Assembly: GCA_043228905.1 (NCBI GenBank)
Contig: JBHGNT010000005.1
Span: forward strand, 23,250,001-23,314,000
DNA length: 64,000 nucleotides
From: Azolla caroliniana
Taxonomy: Eukaryota; Polypodiophyta
Direction: 5' to 3'
The position numbers and the translations under genes were made by a program. The stretch's first letter is position 1, and every line of letters starts with the position of its first letter. Below the pieces are notes generated by a model. That model ran no database searches. It was given only the letters and a program-made list of their open reading frames with translations, and had not been told where the DNA came from. Positions 1-10,640 of this stretch are shown here, piece after piece.

Positions 1-96
1 TACATGGTACAACCACCCGGCTTCGAATCCAACAACCATCCAAAAGTAGTCTACCGACTAAAGAAGCCACTCTATGGCTTTGAGAAGGCACCACGT
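1..96 (+). pseudogene. Ty1/copia reverse transcriptase fragment, left part
   Basis: Thirty-two codons in frame 1 encode the copia RT segment around MVQPPGF and KKPLYGFEKAPR (usual form LYGLKQAPR). The reading frame runs off the left edge of the window and is cut at base 96 by the LTR of a gypsy element. It resumes at 7105 with RAWHSK, the expected next residues of copia RT, so 1-96 and 7101-8182 were one coding region. The element itself starts outside the window. The later part carries stops, so this is a relic. Confidence 0.9.
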
Positions 97-153
97 TGTC
101 GAGGTATTCCTCGCGGATGCGTGGAGTGAGGCGGGACCTCAGGGGCCCTGTAC

Positions 154-191
<38 letters not shown>

Positions 192-746
192 CACTACGTG
201 CGAGCGTAGATTCACAGGGACACGGCCCTTCGACGCAAAGACGCGAGTGGGACAGCGACACAGAAAGACACGAAAGTATGTATGTATTGACAAGACAAAC
301 AACAAGAACACGAAGACAACAAAACACGAAGTCGGTTACAGCCGAACAGGCCGGCGAACAGATGCCGATACCTGCTCGTAAACGCACAGAGGGGAATGAG
401 TAGGTTGGAGGTGCTACCGGAAGCACTCGGGCATTCCTCAGAGCAGCGCGGGCCTCCCGAAACCTGCACAGAAGGAAGCTATGGCGTTTGCAACCGGAAA
501 GAGAGAGAGAGAGAGAGAAGCCTTCGCGCGCAAACCGACAGCACTTCGTCCTCGACTCTCCGCGATCCCCTTACTCTCCTCGTCTCCCTCCTTTTATAGG
601 CAAGGAAGGAGCCGTTTCCCCTTTACTCCCTACCTACCGAATCTACCTAGGATCTCCTATATACAACTTAAGGCGCACGTGCATGAAGAGTCGGTTTCCA
701 TGCTCCGGTACACCGATTCCGCCTGTGGACGGTTTTCTTCACGACA
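97..746 (-). repeat. gypsy-A LTR, left copy (3' LTR in element sense)
   Basis: This 650-bp LTR begins TGTCGAGG and ends TTCACGACA. It contains a GA microsatellite at about 158-189 and a second short one near 501-518. A minus-strand TATA-like CCTATAAAAG lies at 591-600. It differs from the right copy by one GA unit and by substitutions near 137, 658 and 701. Confidence 0.93.
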
Positions 747-762
747 TCCGCCCCCACCTAAC
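747..762 (-). other. Polypurine tract of gypsy-A
   Basis: On the minus strand the bases abutting the 3' LTR read as a purine-rich run with GGGGGCGGA immediately before TGTCG, the usual plus-strand primer position. Confidence 0.6.
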
Positions 763-819
763 CACGCATCCACCGGCATGCGCCAAATTGGGTTGGGACG
801 GAGAAAACCGGTCCAGCCT

Positions 820-1866
820 TTATTCCCCGCCCGTCGGTTCTTCCTCGATTTCGGATCGCTCGTCGTCGCGGTCCAAGTCAACCTGATCCGGCTCGTCGTC
901 GTGACGCTTCTTGAACGTCTTGATCCGCTTCCCAGCTACCGGTATCGTCATTCTCGTACCGTCAAGTTCCGCCAGATGGTACGTCCCGTTGTCGTTGGCG
1001 CTTTGTACCACGTAAGGCCCGAACCACCTTCTTGCGAACTTCCGTGTCGCTCGGTGCTGGTTGTCGAGGCCGCTGTCGTAGACTAGCACCCAGTCGCCTT
1101 CCTCGATCTTCTTCGGTCGGAGCCGGTGTGTTCGGTCGAACCGGGCTTTGTTCCTCATCCTTGCTTCCTGAAGCTTTTCCGCAGCCTGCTCCACGTCCTC
1201 CGGTCTCCGCTCGAGCTGTCGTATGCGCGCCGTCAACAGTTCCTCCCGGCTCATCTCGTCTCTCCAGTCCACGGTTGCCCATGAGGAGACCGTACGTTCG
1301 ATCGGCATGATCGGCTTCTGCCCAAACATGAGCTCTGCCGGCATGAATCCGGTTACCGAACTGTGCGTAGTCCGGTCAGCCCACAACACGTAAGGCAGTA
1401 GCCGCGGCCAGTTCCCGACTCGACCTCCGCAAGCCCGAACTAACGCCTTGACGATCGGTCCGTGTCCGCGCTCCACCTTTCCATTCGCCTCCGGATTGTA
1501 CGCAGTGGTAAGCGAGAGCTTGACTCCTAGCCGGTCGAACAGCTCCTCGGCCTCTTCGGCGTCCAACTCCCCGCGATCAGCCACGATCTTCCCGACGCAC
1601 CTGTACCGGCATATTACGTCCTCGAGCAGGAACCGACATACGGCTGCAGTCGTTTTGTTCTGAAGGGCCCGACCTTCCACCTGGTTCATTAGATCTTCCC
1701 GAGCCAGGACCAGATACCGCATCTGTCCTACTCCTATCGGCATCGTTACCAGGTCTACCATCCATTTGAAGTGGATGGTCGGAGGGTACGTAGGGTGAAG
1801 TTCGTCCCGGTGTCGGACTATGGAGTGCATCTGACAGCTCTCGCAAGTTGTCACGAATCGATGCAC
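820..1866 (-). pseudogene. gypsy-A integrase segment of pol
   Basis: A 348-codon open frame holds the integrase core and C-terminal region. The core triad is visible as D38 (in WMVDLV), D97 (in VADRGELD) and E132 (in NGKVERGH), with 35 residues from D97 to E132. The HHCC zinc finger starts upstream of this frame (HDSPWAGHRG, then CESC), and the two parts are separated by a TAG stop at 1873-1875. A GPY/F-type motif (RRWFGPYVV) follows the core. I see no chromodomain after it. The frame ends just inside the 3' LTR-proximal polypurine tract. As drawn it cannot be translated with RT because of the upstream stop. Confidence 0.85.
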
Positions 1867-1875
1867 GTCCCCCTA

Positions 1876-4281
1876 CAGTCCCGGCCACCAGTACTTCCCC
1901 TTTATCTTCTCGAACGTGGCCCAGGTTCCACGGTGTCCGGCCCAAGGGCTGTCGTGGTAGGTCGTTAGCAGCTCCTCCTGTTCTTCCTTCATCGCCACCA
2001 CCCAGAGCGGAGGCCGTCCCTCTTCTTCGGGTGCTTCCATAAGTATCCGTCCCGGAGAAAGAATCGGTAAGCTTTCTTCCGGATCCGGTTGGCCTCGTCC
2101 TTCGTCCATGACGCATCCGGCGTCATTGTCCTCAAGAATCCACCGATCTGGAGCCACTCGCCGTCGTACTTGCTCTCGTCGAAGTCGTTAAGTGCCAGAG
2201 TGCTCATCCCATCGGTCGTCACGTACGCCGCCTCGAAGAAGTCCACGCCGACTTCTTCGTCCTCCGAAACCATGCCGCCCTCGTCATCAAACCTCGCCCT
2301 CGAAAGCATGTCGGCCATGGCGTTGTCCTTTCCGGAAATGTGTCGTATCTCCGGGTCCAGGGACTTGATGTACGCTATCCACCTGAGCATCGCCAGGTCC
2401 GGTGTCGCGCATCCGGAAACCATGCCGAGAATTGGCAGGCAATCCGTCTCGATAATCACTTCTGCCCCGATCAGGTAGTCTTTGTCGGCCTTTACGGCCG
2501 AAACGATACCCCAGAGTTCACGTTTAACCTGGGCGTACCCTCGCTGTCGCTCACTGAGGACCTTTGCGCCGAATCGGATCGGGAACCGAATGTCGTCCTC
2601 GTCTTCTTGGTTGACGACCCATCCGATCCCGGTCGGACTCGTATCCACCGTTATGTATACCGGGGTACCCTTCCCGTAGACAGCCTTCCGGAGCGCCGGT
2701 GCTGCCGCAAGAGCTTCCTTCAGCTTCCGGACCGACTCCGTATGCTCGTCTCGCCATTCGAATTTTTGCCCTTTCTTCAGCAACCCGTATAGCGGCTCCG
2801 CAACGTGGGCGTAATGCGGGATCCATATGTGGTAGAATGCGCATGCCCCCAGGAACCTCCGAACTTCCGTAACCGAGCTACAGTCGGTCTTCATCGCGGA
2901 GATGGCTTCTACCTTTGCCGGAGACGGCTTCCGACCATAAGGTCCACATAGGTGTCCGACCACCAAGATTTCCGATTGCCCGAAGGCCGATTTCTCCCCG
3001 GAGAAGGTGAGCCTCGCATCCTCCAGCCTCTGTAGCACCTTCTCGCAGTCGTCGATGTGTGTCGCCACGAATCGCCGGCATCCGTCCGGCCCGACTGTCT
3101 CGTCCTTCTCCTCCACCGGGCACCCTTTGATGGGGATGTCGTCTAGAAACGGCATGGTGATGTCCGGGATGCAATCCCTCAGTACTTTGTTCATTGCATT
3201 CACCATGTGGGCCACCGAGTTGGTCCCTCCTTGTGGCAGGGTACACATTCGCACCAGGCCGAGGGGAGTTCGCATTGTCGTAATGTCTCTACTCTCCACG
3301 GCTAGCTGGAACTGGTCGTACCCCGAGTGCAGATCACCGACCGAGTAAATCGACCTTCCGGCGAAGGCCTCCGCGAACTCGTCTATGGTCGGTCCGATTC
3401 CCGCGTTCCGATGGTCACTCTGTTGACCGGCTACAGGTCCTGAATGAAGCGCAATGTTCCGTTTTTCTTTGGTACGGTGAACCATCGGTTCGAGTATGGC
3501 GCGCTCGACGGTTCGAGAATACCCATATCGACTTTCTGCCTCAATAGCTCCATCAACTTCGGGATGTGAGCTCTCGGTACTGGAATCGGCTTGAGATTCC
3601 ACGGTACATGCGGTATCGTGAATATCACCATCGGCTCCACGATAGTCGGGTCTACGCACCCGATCTCTTCCGGTGAGAATGCAAAGGCTTTCCCGTGCCT
3701 TCCGAGCATTCTCCGAAACCGGTCTTCCTCCGCCGGCAGTAGGAACCCGCCCCCACCGATTTTGAGCTCCCGGAGCGTTCCGTCGGTGAAGGCGTGTCCT
3801 ATGCAGGCCGGATCTCGTAAACTGGGGTCCGACGCCACCCCTCTGATTCGGGACTCGCTGCCCTTCGGCAAGGGTGCCGCGACTGGCCTTACCTTCCAGT
3901 CCACAGTCTTGTACCTCGTGCTAACTCGGGCCGTCCGATCCGACCCGAGCCCCCGACTGAAGTTCGCAATGACTTCGTACATCTCTTCGGAACATACCGG
4001 TATCGTCCGGTCTTCGTTAAGGTCTTCTCCGGCAACCTTCCTCAGCATCCCTAAGGTGTCGTCGAAGGAGACCGCCTCCACGGCTCCGCTGATTTCCTCG
4101 TCCGGGCCGAGAACTCCGCACGCTCGAAGTCGCTCTTCCGCCCTTGTCTTTTCTCGGCCAACGATGCCGACCATCATACACCCTCCGTTGTCGGAGAAGC
4201 AAAATCCCCTACCTATCGTACAGTCGTGGGGTCTTTTCCGAGTGTCCGGGCTGTCTCGGCCCCACGCCTTGGCAGCCCTCT
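1876..4281 (-). pseudogene. gypsy-A reverse transcriptase / RNase H segment of pol, frameshifted
   Basis: The segment reads in two long frames. 3431-4177 carries the start of RT, ending at the NRWFTVPKKNGTLRF block. 1989-3659 carries RT from AGIGPTIDEF through the catalytic FLDD (3138-3149) to an RNase H domain with TVDTSPTGIGW and ELWGIVSAVK. The lesions I can place are a one-base shift near 4285 in a T run, a TAG at 3431-3433, a one-base loss near 3409 and another shift near 2030. Some single-base shifts could be assembly errors, so the degree of damage is less certain than the domain identity. Confidence 0.85.
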
Positions 4282-5277
4282 CTAAAAATCCTCCCGGCTC
4301 TCGCCACCGAGAGATTCGCGGTTTCTCTCGTGGTTCGGCCGCACCGTCAAAAATTGCACCGAACGGTGCCCGTCCTGGCTTTTGACCCTCGCGTAGGCCG
4401 AACCGTTGTCCAGCACCTTGGTCTCCATTCTCGCCGCCGTGATGTATGGTTCTCCTAATATGACCGGATGCGAGGATGTCTCCTGTACGAAGAAGTGTTG
4501 GTCAATCTCGACGTCGCCGATCTTTACTCGCACATTCGGGCAGGCCCCGTGCAGTTCCTCGGTGGCGCGCGTCGCCGCCCGTATCTTCCACCCGTGCCTG
4601 GTGTTGATCGGCCACTTTCCCTTCTTATAGAAGTCCATGGACATTAGGTTTATTTCCGAACCGTGGTCCACCAACGCCACCACCGGTTCCTGAACATCTC
4701 CGATCTTTACCAGGGTCTCCGTGGTCGCTCGGGCCCAGTGTGGCCTCGAATAGTGGCTCTCCGCCCACTCATCTTCCAGCGCCGAGTCGTCGATGTGCGT
4801 CGTCCGCACCTCCACCGGTCTTTCTGGTTCCGTCTCCGTCGACAGTCTCTTCCGTTTCACCAAGTCTACAATGGAGTCGTGGAACTCCTTCTTGGCGATC
4901 CCTAGCACCTCCCGTAATGACAGCTCCACTTTGCTGTCGAGGATCCGTTCTTCTAGGACCTTTCGTAGGTCCGTAGCCCTTTCTATTTCTGTCCCCAGTC
5001 GGTACCCGCCCTTCCTGGGGTTATCTTGCGGGCCGGGCCCACCGGCATCGTTTCGTCGTTGTCCGAATCGGGTCTCGTACCGTTGTGAGGGCCCAGTCGC
5101 TCCGGCTTTCCCCACTCGATTCTCTTCTGCCAGAGCCTCGTAGTTCCAGCAAGCGGCTTCTACGAAGCCTGTCTTTTCCTCGACCGGATCGCTCCACCCG
5201 GTTATTTCCCGGACCCGTCTCTCAGCGCGGTCCGTTTCATCTTTCATCAGCCGCGCGCCGGTGAGGCCTTCCAGCAT
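4282..5277 (-). CDS. gypsy-A aspartic protease segment of pol
   Basis: This 331-codon frame begins 31 bases after the gag stop. Its second half contains the retropepsin block VVALVDHGSEINLMS, where the usual D-[ST]-G is D-H-G, and a following VILGEPYI block that fits the flap/C-terminal part of gypsy proteases. The first 150 residues are charged and show no known domain. It is in a different frame from the downstream RT, separated by an apparent one-base shift at about 4285. Function in the element would be processing of Gag and Pol. Confidence 0.75.
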   Translation of the reverse strand: MLEGLTGARLMKDETDRAERRVREITGWSDPVEEKTGFVEAACWNYEALAEENRVGKAGATGPSQRYETRFGQRRNDAGGPGPQDNPRKGGYRLGTEIERATDLRKVLEERILDSKVELSLREVLGIAKKEFHDSIVDLVKRKRLSTETEPERPVEVRTTHIDDSALEDEWAESHYSRPHWARATTETLVKIGDVQEPVVALVDHGSEINLMSMDFYKKGKWPINTRHGWKIRAATRATEELHGACPNVRVKIGDVEIDQHFFVQETSSHPVILGEPYITAARMETKVLDNGSAYARVKSQDGHRSVQFLTVRPNHERNRESLGGESREDF

Positions 5278-5307
5278 TGCCGACCAGAAACCGTCTTTAC
5301 TTTCCTT

Positions 5308-6408
5308 TCAGGCCTCGCTGCCCCCGACCTGAATACCGGCTGACGCCGAGTAGTGGATGGCCTCCACGTGTCGGGCCGCTGCCTCTTCCATCAGTCTCTT
5401 CATACCTCCTCGCCCGTCGTTTCGGCTCAGGGCCCTCCTGGTGTCGCCAACGTGCACCCGGCCTTCCCACAGGTACACCACCCGGTTTCTCAACGCCTCT
5501 GCGAAATCGCCGCAGTCCTTCCGAATGTGGCCGACCTCGTCGCACCACATGCACCTGTTCCCTGCTGCCGGCCGTCGGTCACGAGCCGGTTCGCCGCCTT
5601 CCCTTCGAGTCTGGGCGATCTGGAGATCCTTTATCGCCCGCGTCAACTCCTCTAGCGCGGCTCCTCCGGGCGAGCCATTGACCATGCTGGTCGAAGCTGG
5701 ACCGGTCTCGAGCCATTCCCGGGTTTCTTCCCTTCGCACTTGCGGTGCCGGTTCAAGCCTCCTTGCTGTAACAGAGCCCGCACCTGCCGCCCCGTTGTCA
5801 GCCCATTCTCGCCGTTTGTCGAAACGGCCACAGACTCTCTTAACCGCAGCCCAGTCGGTTGTCAGCCCGTCTTCAGTTTCCAGCAAGGAGCCGACTTGAT
5901 CCCGGTCCCGCTCATCCACCGACTTGACAAACAGTAGGACCCGGCTCGTATCCAGAATGGTTCGGTCAAGCGCCGAAAGGCACGCAAAGCGTTCTTCGAA
6001 CTCCCGGAGGAGTGCCGACGCGTTTCTTCCTTTGCCGGGGGACTCCACCCATTCCATGAAGTCCCGTTTCGAAAGCCGGAGCGCGTCGTCCAGCCCATAT
6101 TTCTCTAGGAGTCGGCCTTCGAACTCCTCCCAGGTACGGCTCTCCGCCCGTACCTCGAGCACCTCCGCATGGATGCTCGGCATCGCCACTCGAGGGAACC
6201 CGGCAAGACGCCTCTCTTCCGGAATGTCCCGCATCAGCATTTCCGCCCCGTAGGACGCCAAATACTTCGTAGCATCCTTTCCGCTGGAACGGCCGATCGT
6301 ACCGACGACCGCCTCAATGGCTCTGTCGAGGGCACCGGTGCCCTCGCGTGTGCTCAATATCCGATCCACGGCCGAAGCCATGGCCTCTGCAAGATCCGAC
6401 CCCCTCAT
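5308..6408 (-). CDS. gypsy-A Gag
   Basis: The frame gives 366 residues from an ATG at 6408, about 25 bases after the PBS. The frame stays open upstream through the LTR, but the ATG after the PBS (MRGSDLAEAM) is the natural start. The body is alpha-helical and charged and carries one CCHC zinc knuckle (C-MW-C-DEVG-H-IRKD-C) near residue 300, the nucleic-acid-binding signature of retroelement nucleocapsid. Residues around DWAAVKRVCGRFDKRREW match the Gag at 18822-19715 closely, so the two elements are relatives. No stop interrupts it. Confidence 0.88.
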   Translation of the reverse strand: MRGSDLAEAMASAVDRILSTREGTGALDRAIEAVVGTIGRSSGKDATKYLASYGAEMLMRDIPEERRLAGFPRVAMPSIHAEVLEVRAESRTWEEFEGRLLEKYGLDDALRLSKRDFMEWVESPGKGRNASALLREFEERFACLSALDRTILDTSRVLLFVKSVDERDRDQVGSLLETEDGLTTDWAAVKRVCGRFDKRREWADNGAAGAGSVTARRLEPAPQVRREETREWLETGPASTSMVNGSPGGAALEELTRAIKDLQIAQTRREGGEPARDRRPAAGNRCMWCDEVGHIRKDCGDFAEALRNRVVYLWEGRVHVGDTRRALSRNDGRGGMKRLMEEAAARHVEAIHYSASAGIQVGGSEA

Positions 6409-6430
6409 CTTCTGCTCTTCTGCCGCCTCT

Positions 6431-6448
6431 TTCACGTCGGGTTCACCA
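6431..6448 (-). other. Primer-binding site of gypsy-A
   Basis: On the minus strand TGGTGAACCCGACGTGAA lies four bases inside the 5' LTR. It begins with the TGG expected from a tRNA CCA end but is not complementary to initiator Met-tRNA. The same 18 bases occur at 19738-19755 in a related element. I could not assign the tRNA. Confidence 0.75.
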
Positions 6449-6452
6449 AATA

Positions 6453-6509
6453 TGTCGAGGTATTCCTCGCGGATGCGTGGAGTGAGGCGGGACCTCGGGG
6501 GCCCTGTAC

Positions 6510-6545
<36 letters not shown>

Positions 6546-7100
6546 CACTACGTGCGAGCGTAGATTCACAGGGACACGGCCCTTCGACGCAAAGACGCGA
6601 GTGGGACAGCGACACAGAAAGACACGAAAGTATGTATGTATTGACAAGACAAACAACAAGAACACGAAGACAACAAAACACGAAGTCGGTTACAGCCGAA
6701 CAGGCCGGCGAACAGATGCCGATACCTGCTCGTAAACGCACAGAGGGGAATGAGTAGGTTGGAGGTGCTACCGGAAGCACTCGGGCATTCCTCAGAGCAG
6801 CGCGGGCCTCCCGAAACCTGCACAGAAGGAAGCTATGGCGTTTGCAACCGGAAAGAGAGAGAGAGAGAGAGAAGCCTTCGCGCGCAAACCGACAGCACTT
6901 CGTCCTCGACTCTCCGCGATCCCCTTACTCTCCTCGTCTCCCTCCTTTTATAGGCAAGGAAGGAGCCGTTTCCCCTTTACTCCCTACCTACCGAATCTAC
7001 CTAGGATCTCCTATGTACAACTTAAGGCGCACGTGCATGAAGAGTCGGTTTCCACGCTCCGGTACACCGATTCCGCCTGTGGACGGTTTTCTTCACGACA
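6453..7100 (-). repeat. gypsy-A LTR, right copy (5' LTR in element sense)
   Basis: This 648-bp partner of 97-746 has the same TGTCG/CGACA ends. The GA tract (about 6514-6543) is one unit shorter than in the left copy. The minus-strand TATA-like CCTATAAAAG at 6945-6954 is the likely promoter of the element. Confidence 0.93.
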
Positions 7101-8182
7101 ACGTGCTTGGCATTCGAAGATAACACAATATCTTCATCGAATCAACTTGAGAATATCAAAATCTAACAACTCTCTCTATGTAAAAAGCAATTCCGAAAGT
7201 CTGATTTTCATCATCCTATATGTGGATGATCTAGTCATTGGAGGTGAGCATCTAGTTGACATCAACAAGGTCAAATCCCTCCTTTCTAGAAAATTCAAGA
7301 TGACAGATATGAAAGAGCTCCATTACTTCCTTGGCATCGAGGTAATTCGGATTCCAACCGGCATTATGCTCTTCCAACAACACTACATCCTCAACTTATT
7401 ATATAAGTTCGGGATGACTGAGTGCAAATCAATGGCAACCCCTCTCTATTGAAACCTCAAACTGGATGTCGACTCTAGCCCCACAGAGTGTGAGCCGACC
7501 CACTATCAACAACTCGTTGGTAGTCTTATCAACCTCACGAGCACACATCCCAACCTCAGCTATTCGGTTGGCCTCCTTAGCCAATTCATGCAAAATTCAC
7601 AAGATATTCATTTAGATTGTGTTACGTGAGTGTTACAATACGTGAGTGGAACGATGGACTACGGAATTCTCTATAAATCAGCCACCCAATTCGAATTGAA
7701 TGATATATGGATGCCAATTGGGCAAGCTACAGAGCCGACTGATGATCGACCTCAAGATTCATCTCCTCTCTCGAAAGTGGAGCCATCTCTTGGAGTAGCA
7801 AGAAGCAGCCAAGCGTTGCACTTTTGAGCACAATGGTCGAATACAAGGGCACGATAGTGGCTGCGTGTGAAGCCATATGGCTCAACAGGATACTTAAGGA
7901 TATAGACATCTCCATCAACAATCCAATCTTGTTGTACTGTGACAATCTTAGTAGTATCCATCTTGCTCGAAACCCCATCTTCTATGCTCGAATAAAGCAT
8001 TCTGAAATGCACTATCACTTCGTCTAAGAACGTGTCCTTGTTGGGGATGTCGACCTTCAGCACACCAACATCAATCTTCAAACTGCCGACATCTTCATGA
8101 AGGCTTTAGGGACCGACAAGCTTCAACAATTTTCTACCGAGCTTGGTTTTTTGACCTACACCTTGCCAAGCTTGAGGGGGAG
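7101..8182 (+). pseudogene. Ty1/copia RT and RNase H, right part (with polypurine tract)
   Basis: After the ACGT duplication the copia frame resumes and reads through the catalytic YVDDLVIGG and the LHYFLGIEV block, then RNase H pieces (WSSKKQPSVAL, YCDNLSSIHLA). In-frame stops lie at 7450-7452 and 7627-7629. Both can be explained by CGA to TGA changes. A frame shift lies near 7700 and a further stop follows HYHFV at about 8026. The 3' end has the purine-rich CTTGAGGGGGAG at 8171-8182, which abuts the LTR. It is a dead copy, broken again by the gypsy insertion. Confidence 0.88.
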
Positions 8183-8480
8183 TGATAGTCGGTCAAACAA
8201 CTAACTCTCCAACATTAACTATGTGTCATAGAATCATATTTTATGACACATAACTAATGAGGTTCCACATTCCCCATGACACATGAGCTTCAATGAGAGA
8301 ATGTAGAGAGAGGGTGACTTTATATAAAGCACCTCGCTCCCTCTTTTGTACTTGGTTGTTTTCTATTGTATTTCTTATTCCTTGTTAATATACATTTGAG
8401 TCTTTTTATTTTCGCATCTATCTTGTATCTCTCCTCTCCTCTTTCACACACACATAACACACATCTCTAATCTATTCACT
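8183..8480 (+). repeat. 3' LTR of the old copia element (right end approximate)
   Basis: The LTR starts TGATAGTCGG directly after the polypurine tract and has a TATA box (TATATAAA, 8321-8328) followed by a T-rich R/U5-like stretch. The partner LTR is outside the window, so the right end near 8480 is a guess from the TCA that follows the CACACA-rich segment. Confidence 0.65.
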
Positions 8481-8734
8481 CTAGCTAAATATTTACACAT
8501 AATATGAATCATGCATACCATACGTGCATTCACATTCGAGTACATTTCTATCATTCAAGTATGGTAAACACCCTCGAAGTATGGTAAATACCATACTTTT
8601 GTATTTAGTATTTTTATGGTAAAAAACTGAGAAAAAAATTTTAAATGTAAAAAAGAAAACATAACCTTCAGCACACCGTACGGCTTTGATGGCAAAAGGT
8701 ACCAATCTTTTTAGATAGAAGATTGCTGCATGTA

Positions 8735-9512
8735 ATGGAATGGGTTCCGGTGGTGGATTATAAAGATTTATTAAAACAACAATGTCCAATTTGGGTGACC
8801 ATTGATTGTAGTAACTCATTCTTTTGGGATTTACTACTAGAATTGATGTCTCAAATTGGTAAAGTTTTGGTTGCTCCTGATGTTAATTAGTTGAGCAAAT
8901 GTAGATTTTGCATGTTATGGGATACAAGTTGTAAACTTCCAGGATGGTTGAGTATAGATACATCTTGATTTGGTTGATTTCGTTTTAAGCTTCAAGGGGA
9001 GACTTTTGTAGGACATTGTTTTAAATGTGGTAAATTGGGGCATTTTATGGCTGAATGCCAATATCATGGTCCACTATCCCCAGAAAATTATGTCAAAGGG
9101 AAAAATAAGGACTTACGTTGAGAAGGATATTGTCTCAATGGTTGATATGGTCATGGATGAGGGAACATCTCATGGGTTAAAGCAAGATCTGAAAGTTCAT
9201 GGTCATGTCAGAGGTGTTGGGGAGGAGAATGGAGTATGTATTAATGATGACCCAGATGTTGAAGATGGAGAATGGCATCAAGTGAAGCATAAGATAAAAG
9301 GAAAGGGTGTTGCCATACAAAGGGACACAAAAAATACTAACGACAAGGCATTACCAAAAGATAATTTGAGATTGAATGAGGACTTTAAGAAAAATCCTTG
9401 GCAAAATCAAGTGCAAAATCAAAGATTGTCAAACCAATTACAATTCGATTCTTCAGGAAGGGTAGTGCGACCTCAATTTAATCAAGGACTTTGTTCTCAT
9501 GGAGCTAGATAA
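8735..9512 (+). pseudogene. Zinc-knuckle protein relic (LINE ORF1-like)
   Basis: Broken frames encode a segment like the DUF4283 domain of plant LINE ORF1 proteins (IWVTIDCSNSFFWDLLLELM), then a CCHC knuckle CFKCGKLGHFMAEC at about 9022-9063, then a polar linker containing GEWHQVKHKIKGKG. The last 161 codons (9027-9512) are open in a neighbouring frame. At least two stops and frame changes separate the parts. The LINE assignment rests on domain order; a gag relic is the alternative. Confidence 0.5.
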
Positions 9513-9934
9513 CAAAACCCTATTATTGGTGGCTCCAGGGGATGTAGTACACACGAATCCTTATGTAACTCTTGAACAAGTAGTTAGTACATGGGTTGAA
9601 GCATGCTACGGTGTACCAACTTTTGGCCAAAAATTTAGTACTAAATCGAGGAAGAAAATAAACATAAAAAATTGAAAATAAAACAATTAGTGCAGAAAAT
9701 AGTGGATTATCATCCATTGAATGAGGTTCAAATTCAAATAACAAATTCAATATGAATGTACAAAGATATTATACGTCACAATAGAAGTGTCCCAAGGCCG
9801 TATTTAATACATTAACTATAACTTCATTCTCCTAGGTAGAGTTGTACGAAAGCAAACCTGGAGAAGGTTTCGAATGTGTCAGTTGGTCAGTCTCAATCTC
9901 TCTCTGGTATGGGTAGTCGAACATGTCAGTTGGT

Positions 9935-9971
<37 letters not shown>

Positions 9972-10640
9972 GTCTCAAAGTTGTCAGTCAGACAGTGGCA
10001 GAAAGTTAGAAATCAAACACATATCTATTACCTATCTCTCTCTTTCTCTCTCTCACTCCACCCGCGATTCTTTGTTTCCTCGTGTAATTCTTGTTGTGTT
10101 CCCTCTGTGCCTAATTTTTGTTGTTGTTTCCCTACGATCTCTGAACTCTGTATATGCAAAGATTGTTGTTTCCCCTCTATGCTCGTTGTTCTTGTTGTTG
10201 ATGTGCTTTCTTTGTGTATGCTCGTTTGTCTCCTCTGCAGCAGCCTTGTCAACAACCTCTTGCATATAGGTGATTTTCTCGGCTTGGTGTGCTCCCAGGG
10301 TGAAGAAATCAACACGGTGTGGTACCTTTGCCTTGACCTTGGCTCCATCTACCTTCGACCCATCGTTCCATCTGCAACTTGTACGACCTCTAGGTATTCT
10401 CTCTGCTGCATTTTTAGGATTTGATTATTCATACTCTATGTGTTGCATGCCCAACTGGTATGTTTTCGTTTTCTTTGTGTTTCCCGACCGTCTGTTTTTA
10501 TTTTGTGTGTTTGACATGGATGAGTTTTTTTCCGACTGTTTAGGGTTTTTGTGTGTTTGACATGGCTTGTACATGCAACTTAGATTGAGTTGGCTATGAT
10601 GATTTGATGGTTGTTGATGGTATTTTGATGATTTTTCTTC
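9513..10640. other. No gene recognised; pyrimidine-rich stretch with CT repeat
   Basis: A (CT)16 run lies at 9938-9969, and a pyrimidine-rich segment with many CTCTC and GTTGTT words extends to about 10270. This resembles a 5' leader with a possible intron, but I could not tie it to an intact gene. Confidence 0.4.

Larger units (their letters stand above)
97..7100 (-). mobile_element. Ty3/gypsy LTR retrotransposon (gypsy-A), full length but with broken pol
   Basis: Near-identical direct repeats (97-746 and 6453-7100) bound an internal region that reads on the minus strand in the order PBS, gag with CCHC knuckle, aspartic protease, RT, RNase H, integrase, PPT. RNase H before integrase is the Ty3/gypsy order. 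The LTR ends are TGTCG and CGACA. A 4-bp duplication ACGT flanks it (93-96 and 7101-7104). By eye the LTRs differ at three bases and one GA unit, so the insertion is recent. The pol region nevertheless carries two stops and about three frameshifts. The coding part is visibly GC-rich compared with the AT-rich DNA on the right of the window. The element is nested in the RT gene of an older copia element. Confidence 0.93.

Noticed and set aside
72-600. Several frames over the GA repeats (SLSLSL and RERERE proteins), also at 6432-6953
   Set aside because: They are translations of the microsatellite inside the gypsy-A LTRs and appear on both strands in both LTR copies.
6835-7452. A 205-codon frame as a gene
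   Set aside because: It is an accidental fusion of gypsy-A LTR sequence with the resumed copia RT frame.
10028-10424. Overlapping frames on both strands near the CT repeat
   Set aside because: They arise from low-complexity pyrimidine sequence, and none has a recognisable domain.
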